DNA of 64,000 nt from Proteus columbae (GTDB taxonomy: Bacteria; Pseudomonadota; Gammaproteobacteria; Enterobacterales; Enterobacteriaceae). The notes below the pieces were generated by a model. That model was given only the letters and a program-made list of their open reading frames with translations, was not told where the DNA came from and searched no databases. Both the position numbers and the translations under genes were made by a program. Shown piece by piece: positions 1 through 8,500 of the stretch. Each line of letters starts with the position of its first letter. Within the stretch, counting starts at the first letter, position 1. The stretch lies in contig NZ_NGVR01000023.1 of the NCBI RefSeq assembly GCF_002777965.1, positions 124,001 to 188,000 on the forward strand, written 5' to 3'.

Positions 1-41
1 ATAATAACATTGACTAGATAACATAGAGTGGATACACGGGA

Positions 42-1097
42 ATGAATTATCAAAATGATGACCTTAAAATAACACAAATTAATGAACTTTTACCGCCAGT
101 GGCTTTATTGGAAAAGTTTCCAGCGACTGATAATGCGGCTTTTACAGTTCGTCATGCCCGTGAAGCTATTCATCAAATCCTAGCTGGAAAAGATGATCGT
201 CTATTAGTGGTAATTGGACCTTGTTCTATTCATGATCCGAAAGCTGCGCTGGAGTATGCACAACGTTTAAGCCTTATTAGAGAAGAGTTGAAAGACAAAC
301 TTGAAATTGTAATGCGTGTTTATTTTGAAAAACCGCGCACTACTGTAGGTTGGAAAGGCTTAATTAACGATCCTCATATGGATCATACTTTTGATATTAA
401 TGAAGGTTTACGTATTGCTCGTAATCTTTTATTAACGATTAATGATAGTGGCTTGCCAACGGCTGGCGAGTTCTTAGATATGATAACGCCGCAATATGTT
501 GCTGATTTAATGAGTTGGGGCGCAATTGGCGCTCGTACTACAGAATCACAAGTTCACCGTGAGCTTTCATCTGGTCTATCTTGCCCTGTTGGTTTTAAAA
601 ATGGTACAGATGGCACTATTAAAGTTGCTATTGATGCAATTAATGCGGCTGGTTCGCCACACTGTTTTCTTTCAGTGACTAAATGGGGACATTCTGCGAT
701 TGTGCGCACGGCAGGAAATAAGGATTGCCATATTATTTTGCGTGGTGGTAAAGAGCCAAATTACAGTGCTAAGCATGTTGCAGCGGTAAAAGAAGGGCTT
801 AAAAAAGCCGGTTTACCACAAAACGTAATGGTAGATTTTAGTCACGCAAATAGTTGCAAGAAATTTGAGAAACAAATGGAAGTTGGTACTGATATTTGCC
901 AACAAATTAGCGCAGGTGAAAAAGCATTAATCGGCGTTATGATTGAAAGCCATTTAGTAGAAGGTAGTCAATCATTAGAAAGCGGTGAGCCTTTGGTTTA
1001 TGGTAAAAGCATCACTGATGCATGTATTGGTTGGGATGATACCGAAACGCTGTTACGTCAACTAGCAGATGCGGTTGCGGCGCGTCGTAATAATTAA
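42..1097 (+). CDS. aroG: Phospho-2-dehydro-3-deoxyheptonate aldolase, Phe-sensitive type (DAHP synthase)
   Basis: Condenses phosphoenolpyruvate and erythrose 4-phosphate to DAHP, the first step of the shikimate pathway, in the cytoplasm. The 351-residue protein matches E. coli AroG almost throughout. It has the metal-binding GPCSIHDP segment at about residues 59-66 (Cys61 is the expected metal ligand) and the conserved blocks GWKGLINDPHMD, GARTTESQVHRE and GFKNGTDGT. The start ATG follows a short purine-rich stretch (ACGGGA). I assign the Phe-sensitive isoenzyme from overall similarity and from the neighbouring gpmA, which is also next to aroG in E. coli. Any TyrR box would lie upstream of the window. 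It is followed directly by a bidirectional terminator shared with gpmA. Confidence 0.97.
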   Translation: MNYQNDDLKITQINELLPPVALLEKFPATDNAAFTVRHAREAIHQILAGKDDRLLVVIGPCSIHDPKAALEYAQRLSLIREELKDKLEIVMRVYFEKPRTTVGWKGLINDPHMDHTFDINEGLRIARNLLLTINDSGLPTAGEFLDMITPQYVADLMSWGAIGARTTESQVHRELSSGLSCPVGFKNGTDGTIKVAIDAINAAGSPHCFLSVTKWGHSAIVRTAGNKDCHIILRGGKEPNYSAKHVAAVKEGLKKAGLPQNVMVDFSHANSCKKFEKQMEVGTDICQQISAGEKALIGVMIESHLVEGSQSLESGEPLVYGKSITDACIGWDDTETLLRQLADAVAARRNN

Positions 1098-1113
1098 ATT
1101 TAGAGTATAAAAA

Positions 1114-1140
1114 ATGCCACGTAAAAGTGGCATTTTTTTA
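1114..1140. terminator. Bidirectional terminator between aroG and gpmA
   Basis: The stem ATGCCAC / GTGGCAT (1114-1120 and 1127-1133, 6-nt loop) is flanked by A-runs on the left and a T-run on the right. It can therefore stop both the rightward aroG transcript and the leftward gpmA transcript. Confidence 0.85.
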
Positions 1141-1169
1141 TGTAACTCAAAATAAAAATAAAAATAAAA

Positions 1170-1922
1170 TTATTTTGCTTTACCTTGGTTAGCAACAGCG
1201 GCTGCTTTTGCTGCGATTTCGTCAGCATTACCTAAGTAGTAACGTTTGATTGGTTTCATGTTTTCATCAAATTCGTAAACTAAAGGTACAGCTGTTGGGA
1301 TATTCAGCTCAAGAATTTCATCTTCACTCATGTTGTCTAGGTATTTAACCAGAGCACGCAGTGAGTTACCGTGAGCAGCAATAATAACTTTTTCACCAGA
1401 AGCAACGCGCGGTTTAATCACTTCTTCCCAGTATGGTGTTACACGGTCGATAGTTAATGCTAGGCTTTCAGTTAATGGCAGTTCTGCCGCAGTTAAAGAT
1501 GCATAACGTGGATCTTTACCTGGGAAACGTTCATCATCTTTAGTTAATTCTGGTGGAGTGATTGCAAAACCACGACGCCATTGTTTAACTTGCTCGTCAC
1601 CGTATTTTTCAGCGGTTTCAGCTTTGTTTAAGCCTTGCAGAGCGCCGTAATGACGTTCATTTAATTTCCAGCTTTTTTCAACTGGCAGCCATTGTTGATC
1701 AACTTGATCAAGAATGTTCCACAGGGTGTGAATTGCGCGTTTCAGAACAGAAGTATATGCATAGTCAAAAGCAAAACCTTCAGCTTTCAGCAGTTTACCT
1801 GCTTCTTGCGCTTCATTACGGCCTTTTTCGGACAACTCAACGTCAGTCCAGCCTGTAAAACGGTTTTCTTTGTTCCATACACTTTCACCGTGTCGAACTA
1901 GCACAAGCTTAGTTACTGCCAT
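1170..1922 (-). CDS. gpmA: 2,3-bisphosphoglycerate-dependent phosphoglycerate mutase
   Basis: Interconverts 3- and 2-phosphoglycerate in glycolysis and gluconeogenesis. The 250-residue protein is full length for dPGM. It shows the LVRHGES phosphohistidine motif near residues 8-14 (His11 is the phosphorylated residue), the [10 protein letters not shown] block, and the second catalytic-histidine motif AAHGNSLRA. The ATG is preceded by AGGAG at good spacing. It converges on aroG across a shared terminator. In E. coli the homologous gene is Fur-regulated; I see only a partial Fur-like half site upstream and do not call one. Confidence 0.97.
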   Translation of the reverse strand: MAVTKLVLVRHGESVWNKENRFTGWTDVELSEKGRNEAQEAGKLLKAEGFAFDYAYTSVLKRAIHTLWNILDQVDQQWLPVEKSWKLNERHYGALQGLNKAETAEKYGDEQVKQWRRGFAITPPELTKDDERFPGKDPRYASLTAAELPLTESLALTIDRVTPYWEEVIKPRVASGEKVIIAAHGNSLRALVKYLDNMSEDEILELNIPTAVPLVYEFDENMKPIKRYYLGNADEIAAKAAAVANQGKAK

Positions 1923-2310
1923 AGTTTAGACTCCTATAATTACTTTCTTAATATAAGTTTAAAATTAGCACTTCAATCATTATATGGATCATCGACAAGA
2001 ACGCCAAACATAAGTGACAAAACAAGGGGGATTAAGTCAAAAATGTCGTTTGTTCGATGAATTATTGCACAGTTGTCACGCCTTTTGCTTAATCGTTCAA
2101 GCTATTAATCTAGCGGGATCGGCGTAAAAAAACAAAATATCCGTTTTGTATAAAAAATAGACGAAAATAGCGTCCATAAAAACGACACACTTTTTATTTA
2201 TTATTGTTTAAATAACAAGCAAAAAATGTCGATTTAAATAAAAATTCAGACTTAATTTTAGCGTTGATTTCTAAAATCATTGCCCTGATTATGACAGTAA
2301 AAATCCATAT
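1923..2310. other. Intergenic region between gpmA and modF
   Basis: This 388-bp AT-rich stretch holds the gpmA promoter on the left. Beyond it I see only a weak inverted repeat near 2256-2277 that could help end the modF transcript. There is no convincing ORF, RNA gene or operator. Confidence 0.5.
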
Positions 2311-3777
2311 TTAACAAATTTCTTGCTGATAGCGATAAATTTCTCCGTCTTTAATAAAAGTCAATCGATGAGTAATACATAATGGTGCGTCTTCTTGATG
2401 GTGACTCACAAATAAAAGCTGTGTATTACTATGGCTTATCATGATGTCAATAAAACGCTGTACTAAGAGTCGGTTCGTTGTGTCCAATCCTTGTAGTGGT
2501 TCGTCAAGAATAAGCAAGGTAGGGTGCTTAACTAACGCTCTAACAATTAACACTAAACGTTGTTGTCCCCAAGATAAGGTATGGAATGGATGATTAGCGT
2601 GTGAGGTTAAACCAATCAATGCTAACCATTCATCAGCGAGTTTAAGCTGTTTATCGGTAATTGCTTGGTAAATTCCAATAGAATCATGAAAACCTGAAAT
2701 AATGACATTTTTGACCGTTGAAGAAACACGATAACTCTGATGTAAGGCATTACTGACATAACCTATATGGCGTTTAATTTCCCATACTGTTTCGCCACTT
2801 CCTCTTTTACGGCCAAATAATGTTAAGTCATTACTGTAACCTTGAGGGTGATCGCCAGTAATTAAGCTTAATAATGTCGATTTTCCTGCACCATTAGGGC
2901 CTAAGATTTGCCAATGTTGTTGTGGTTTTACTTCCCAAGTTAAATGATGGAGTACCGGTTTGTCATTGTAACTTACAACGCCATCTTTAAGCATAATAGG
3001 GGAAAGTGTTGGAGATAATTGTGGGATCGCATCCGGCGAATCTTGTTCAGGTAGTGTGAGATTTTCAAGGGTTTCACTGTGAGATAATTGCCCTATTATC
3101 GAATCAGACAAAATCTGTTCTTTCTTACCGTTGGCTACCAATTCGCAATTAATCAGTAGACCTGCATGCTGAATAAAATCAGGAATATCATTAAAACGAT
3201 TTAAAATCAGTATTATAGTCAGATTTTGTTGATGTAATAGTGTGAGTAATTCATTTAGTGCACGACGAGAATCAATATCTAAACCATCAAAAGGCTCATC
3301 TAAAATTAATAGATCAGGTTCATTCATTAACAGTTGAATAAGCAGTATTTTACGAGATTCACCAGTAGAAAGGTATTTAAAACGTCTTGATAATAAGTAT
3401 TCAACACCAAACTGTTTTGCTAATAAAAGACACTTATCATTATCTTTTACCTGCATTTGGATAACTTGAGCAACCGTTAAACCTGTGTCGTCTTCACCTT
3501 CACTGAGTAAATCTGTGTTATTGCGACGCCACTCTTCTTCGATCATTTTTTGTAATTTTTCAAAAGAGAGGCTTATCGGACGAGTAAAGGTATTAATGAA
3601 CTCACCTGATAGCAATACACCTTCTTGACATAATACGTTTGCTAATGCGGTTTTCCCGCTTCCATTACTGCCTACAAATGCCCAACTGTCACCTTCATTA
3701 ATCGTTAAATCATTAATTTGCAAACAGAGGATATCGCTTAATCGAAATTGTGTTTTTTTGAGTTGCAAGTATTTCAT
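2311..3777 (-). CDS. modF: ModF, duplicated ABC-ATPase domain protein associated with molybdate metabolism
   Basis: A soluble protein with two ABC ATPase domains in one chain (488 residues; E. coli ModF has 490) and no membrane segments. Domain 1 has Walker A GSNGSGKT at about 36-43, signature LSTGES and Walker B LLILDEPFDGL. Domain 2 has Walker A GPNGAGKS, signature LSWGQQ and Walker B LLILDEPLQGL. In E. coli modF lies directly downstream of modE. Here the orientation is kept, but about 10.8 kb of unrelated, oppositely transcribed DNA separates the two, so modF must use its own promoter in 3778-3958. Its precise biochemical role is unresolved in the family. Confidence 0.93.
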   Translation of the reverse strand: MKYLQLKKTQFRLSDILCLQINDLTINEGDSWAFVGSNGSGKTALANVLCQEGVLLSGEFINTFTRPISLSFEKLQKMIEEEWRRNNTDLLSEGEDDTGLTVAQVIQMQVKDNDKCLLLAKQFGVEYLLSRRFKYLSTGESRKILLIQLLMNEPDLLILDEPFDGLDIDSRRALNELLTLLHQQNLTIILILNRFNDIPDFIQHAGLLINCELVANGKKEQILSDSIIGQLSHSETLENLTLPEQDSPDAIPQLSPTLSPIMLKDGVVSYNDKPVLHHLTWEVKPQQHWQILGPNGAGKSTLLSLITGDHPQGYSNDLTLFGRKRGSGETVWEIKRHIGYVSNALHQSYRVSSTVKNVIISGFHDSIGIYQAITDKQLKLADEWLALIGLTSHANHPFHTLSWGQQRLVLIVRALVKHPTLLILDEPLQGLDTTNRLLVQRFIDIMISHSNTQLLFVSHHQEDAPLCITHRLTFIKDGEIYRYQQEIC

Positions 3778-3892
3778 TATTTTTATCCGTCGCTTTTTAG
3801 AGCAAGTAGAGTACTTACCAATATCGGGTTAACTAAAAATTGTCAATATCTGTTGAATTATTCTTAATTTTAAAATTAAAGGTCTTTTAAAA

Positions 3893-3905
3893 AATGATAA
3901 CCATT
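3893..3905. promoter_or_regulatory. Candidate Fur box upstream of the tpsB/tpsA operon
   Basis: AATGATAACCATT matches 12 of the 13 central positions of the Fur consensus core AATGATAATCATT, but the outer three bases on each side fit poorly. It lies about 55 bp before the tpsB start. Iron control is known for some two-partner haemolysin operons, so the position is sensible. This is a by-eye call. Confidence 0.4.
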
Positions 3906-3958
3906 GAGCTAGATAGTTTATGCAATGATATAAAAAATAATTCAAGGATGATTTTTAT

Positions 3959-5503
3959 ATGCATAAATTTAAAAATAAAAAGATTAAATTGTTATTGTTT
4001 TTTTTATTAATATTAGTAAGTGAAATGAGTTTTTCTGATGTTAATAAAAATAATTGTTTTATAATTAATGAAATAAAAATAGGAAATTCTGATATATTAA
4101 GTGATAAAAGTCAGAATAAACTAATAACAAAATATCTACATCGATGTTTAACATTAAATGATATACAGAGTATCGTTAATCTTATAACAAATGAATATAT
4201 TGATAAAGGTTATATTACTTCACAGGCATTTATTTCTCATCAAGATCTCTCTAATAATAAACTTACAATTAAAGTCATAGAGGGGAAAATAAAAGATATT
4301 TTTATTGATGATGCTCCATCTCGATTAGTCAATATTATCTTCCCATCGTACAAAGAAAAAAGACTTAATTTACGTGATTTAGAGCATGGGCTTGAACAGC
4401 TTAATCGATTAGCAACAGCACAATATACATTGGATATTAAACCTAGCGATAGTGTGGGATATTCTTCTATTTTTATTGTTCAAAATAATAAAAAATCTCC
4501 GTTTAAAAATCAATTAACCGTTGATAATTCAGGTAATAAAACAACAGGTGAAACTCTATTAGCCAATACCACAACAATAGATTCGTTATTTGGATTAGGT
4601 GAACAATGGAGTTTCTCACTGAGTACAAATACAGATTTATCTCGTTCGCACTATTCTCGCTCTTATTCTGCAAGTGTGAATATTCCTTATGGATACTGGT
4701 TTTATCAGTATCAATTATCTCATAGTCAATCCTCTTATCCTTTCCTCAATCATAATGTTCAACACGCTTATAAAAACAAAAATAGTGATCAGCAATTTGA
4801 TATTAGTCGTTTAGTCTATCGTGATAATAAGCAGCGAATAATATTAAAGAGTTCCCTGAAACATAAAAAAGCAAGGACACAATTAGCACAACAAGAACTA
4901 CGAATAAATAGCCCCACATTAACCTCTTTATCATTTAGCCCTCAATATAGTTTAACTCTCAAACGAGGATATTTAACGATTAATCCAATGGTAGAAATGG
5001 GGCTTTCTTTTTTTGGCGCATCATCTGATTATATTGCTGAAAATTCACCTCGTAGTCATTATCGAAAATTAAGCATAAATTTAAGCTATCAATATTTATT
5101 TGTTAATAAATTTTTCTATATTACATCATTTTATGGTCAATATACGCCAGATAATCTTTATAGTATAGAAAGAGTAGCAATTGATGGAGTAAAAGCAGTC
5201 CGTGGATATAAAGAAACAAAACTGAATGCAAATAGTGGTTTTTATTGGCGTAATGAAATAAATACACCAAAGATAAATTATTTCTTAGGTGATGTTAATT
5301 TTATTTTTGCGCTTGATTATGGTGTTGCTCATTCAGATAAATATGAAATAAATAAGAATAAAGTAATTGGAAGTGCAATAGGCGCTTCTTTTTATCATTC
5401 CATTTTCTTATCTCAGATATTAATTAATAAGCCGTTAGTTTATCCAAAATCACTAAAACCAGATCACTGGTCTTTATTTTGGTCTATTTCTTTTGCTATT
5501 TAA
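3959..5503 (+). CDS. TpsB/CdiB-type two-partner secretion outer-membrane transporter (ShlB/FhaC family)
   Basis: Exports the partner exoprotein encoded next door across the outer membrane. The 514 residues begin with a signal peptide (positively charged start, then a hydrophobic Leu/Phe core to about residue 26). Next come POTRA modules, including the family-typical GYITSQAFISHQDLSNN segment and VIEGKIKDI. The rest is a 16-strand beta-barrel region containing the conserved VRGY loop motif (in VKAVRGYKE). The start is supported by AAGGATG upstream. tpsA begins 16 bp after the stop, so the two are co-transcribed. Codon use is strongly A/T-biased relative to the mod genes, consistent with acquisition. 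Whether it serves adhesion, haemolysis or contact-dependent inhibition depends on the partner. Confidence 0.9.
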   Translation: MHKFKNKKIKLLLFFLLILVSEMSFSDVNKNNCFIINEIKIGNSDILSDKSQNKLITKYLHRCLTLNDIQSIVNLITNEYIDKGYITSQAFISHQDLSNNKLTIKVIEGKIKDIFIDDAPSRLVNIIFPSYKEKRLNLRDLEHGLEQLNRLATAQYTLDIKPSDSVGYSSIFIVQNNKKSPFKNQLTVDNSGNKTTGETLLANTTTIDSLFGLGEQWSFSLSTNTDLSRSHYSRSYSASVNIPYGYWFYQYQLSHSQSSYPFLNHNVQHAYKNKNSDQQFDISRLVYRDNKQRIILKSSLKHKKARTQLAQQELRINSPTLTSLSFSPQYSLTLKRGYLTINPMVEMGLSFFGASSDYIAENSPRSHYRKLSINLSYQYLFVNKFFYITSFYGQYTPDNLYSIERVAIDGVKAVRGYKETKLNANSGFYWRNEINTPKINYFLGDVNFIFALDYGVAHSDKYEINKNKVIGSAIGASFYHSIFLSQILINKPLVYPKSLKPDHWSLFWSISFAI

Positions 5504-5518
5504 AGTTTGGAGGTTTTT

Positions 5519-8500
5519 ATGCACGAAAAGGATATCTCTCGAAAACAGCGCTTAATTAGCTATAGCATTATTTATTTAACCACTATTTATCCATTACATC
5601 CCGCTTGGAGTTCTGTAATTAATCCATCCGATAAAACAATAAAAATAAGTCAGCAAAATACCGTTCCTATTATTAATATTGCAACACCTAATAATGTTGG
5701 TATTTCTCATAATAAATTTCACTCTTTTAATGTCGGAAAACAAGGTGTTGTACTTAATAATGCAACAACTCCGGTTAATACACAATTAGCTAAACAAGTG
5801 AATACTAATACCAATTTAAAAGGCAATGCAGCACATTTAATTATTAATGAAGTGGTAGGAAATGGACATTCACAGTTATTAGGTAAATTAGAAGTTGCAG
5901 GACAACAAGCTGACGTTTTAATTGCGAATCCGAACGGGATTACGTGTGATGGCTGTTCATTTATTAATACCCCAGCAATTACGCTTACGACAGGAAAACC
6001 TCAATTTAGCCCTCAAGGTGCCTATTCAGCAATAGAGGTGAAAAAAGGTAGTGTTGTTATTGGTAAACAGGGAATGAATATCGCACTGCAAAATTATGCC
6101 GATATTATTAGTCGCAGCATTGAGTTAAATGGAAAAATAAATGCAAAAAACCTTTCTTTAATGCAAGGCAATAATCGTATTGATTTTGAAAAAGGAACAG
6201 TAAATAGCCTTAATGGAGAAGGCATAAAACCGACAATATCTATTGATACAAAAGCACTGGGTGGAATGTATGCTAATCAAATACGTCTAGTCAGTACAGA
6301 AAAAGGAGTTGGCGTTAATTTAAGTGGTATTCAAACAAATCAAAATAGTGTGAATTTAACGGTTGATGGAAAAATTACCTTTAATGGCAATATTCAATCT
6401 GAACAAGATATTAATGTTAGCAGTAAAGAACTACAAATTAATAGTAATGCAAAGTTAAAAGCAAAAAGGGATATTACTTTAGCATCTAATACACTAACTA
6501 ATCATAGTGAAATTATCTCAGAAAAAGATATGCGTTTATTTGCAGATAAACTCACTAATAAAGGTGAAAAGGCACTTATTCAGGCAAAAGATAATTTATG
6601 GATACAAAAAAATGCGCAGGGTGATCCTAGTAGTTTAATTGAAAATCAATCAGCCACAATAAAAACAGAAAATGGTGATTTGATTATTAGAACAAAGAAG
6701 TTGGTTAATACATCTTTAAATCAGTTACCTATTATTTCAAAAATTGAAGCAAACTCCATTGCTAGAAAACGTTTTGTTGCATCATATTGGGGAAATAGCC
6801 AAGGTGTTGTTTCTATAAATACCTATTATCCAGAATTAGAAAATTTTCCATATAAAAAATGGTTTGGCTATTTAGATTTAACAAGTACGGATGTTATTAA
6901 TACTGAGAGGTATAAATATAAGTATAGTAATTCTATAGGATATATAGATTCAGGAAAAAACATTTATATTAATGCTAATGAATTAGTTAATAAATTAGGT
7001 GTGATACGGGGTAATAAAAATACTATTTTAACAGGAAGTAATGCTGTAATTTCAAATTTAGGTTCTGGAGAATTAAATTTATGGTACAAGTATAAGACTG
7101 CATATGATTATCTAGGGGTATATGTAGATGAGGAGGATGATGAAGGTAATTACGATATCCTTTATGTAAGAGAACCATTGAAATTTGTGTTAGTTAATAA
7201 ATTTTATTCATGGTTACCTGATGGAAATGATTCGTTAACAATATCATCAAAGGGTAATTTAATTTTAGATTTTAAAGATAGTATTAATATAGAAACCAAA
7301 CCATCATCCAAATACTCACCAACAAAAAGATTGATCAATAAAACACCATCAAGTTATGAAATTTTAGCTAATAATATATTAATTAATTCTAGCTCTATTA
7401 ATATATCGTCAAATATAAAATCAAATAATGATCTATCTATTATATCTAATAATAATATTACAATAAAAGATGCACAGCTCTCATCTAAAAAATCATTAAG
7501 CTTAATTTCAAATAAAGATATAGAACTTAACCAAGTAGATTTAACAGCAAAAGATAGTGTTGTTCTTGCTAAGAATGGAAAAATTGATTATACATTAAAT
7601 CCTATTTCTGCATTTAATGAAAATAATGTTTTAGCTCCACCAGTTATTAATGTCTCTGATTCTGTTTTATTTCAATCTGGACAAGGTATAACTTTTAATA
7701 ATATTGAGGTTAATAATGCTAATTCTTTAAGTTTTATTGCACATGGTGATATAAAAATTCAGAGAGATGAATCAGCACTTTTTAATATATTACCGTATTT
7801 TCATTTATATACTCAAGAACCTGCATTATCAAAAACGGAAAGCTGGAAAGCGCGAGGTGATATTATATTCACTTCAGGTAAAGATATTATCAGTCAAGGA
7901 ATAAAATATCATAGTGATAAAGCCATAACTTTCAATGCCGGACAGGATATTTTTCTTGCCTCTAAATCAATAAAAGAAGCCGATCCTTTCTTTAATGACA
8001 TTTATTATCCTCAATTACAATCTAAATTATTTTCAGACAATAACCTTATTTTAAATGCTGCTCGTGATATTGATTTAAGTTCAACAGTATTAAATTCAAA
8101 AGATAAAGTCATTGTATTAGCAGGTAGAAATATAAAGCTGGGTGCAAATGCTTATTCTGCTATTACAGATCCTCACGAAGATGCTCAAGATATTCAGTAT
8201 GCCACAGCAATGATAACTGGTAATAAAGGTATTTCTATTGCGTCATCGGGCACATTAATCACAGAAGGAAGTTCACTTAAATCAGAGGGTGATGTCACTA
8301 TTTCAAGTAGTGGCAATATTCAATTGGGATCACTGCAAACACATTTTCGTAAAGAGTCGGGTTCTGAGTTAGAAGATCTTCGCAAACAAATAAGTACTGA
8401 AATTAATAGTGGTAATAATCTAACTCTATTATCTGAAGGCAGTATTTTATTTCAAGCATCAAGATTAACTACTAATAAAGAGATGGATATCGCCGCTAAA

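Noticed and set aside
1955-1990. A Fur box upstream of gpmA
   Set aside because: Only the right half (ATCATTAT) fits; the left half matches poorly.
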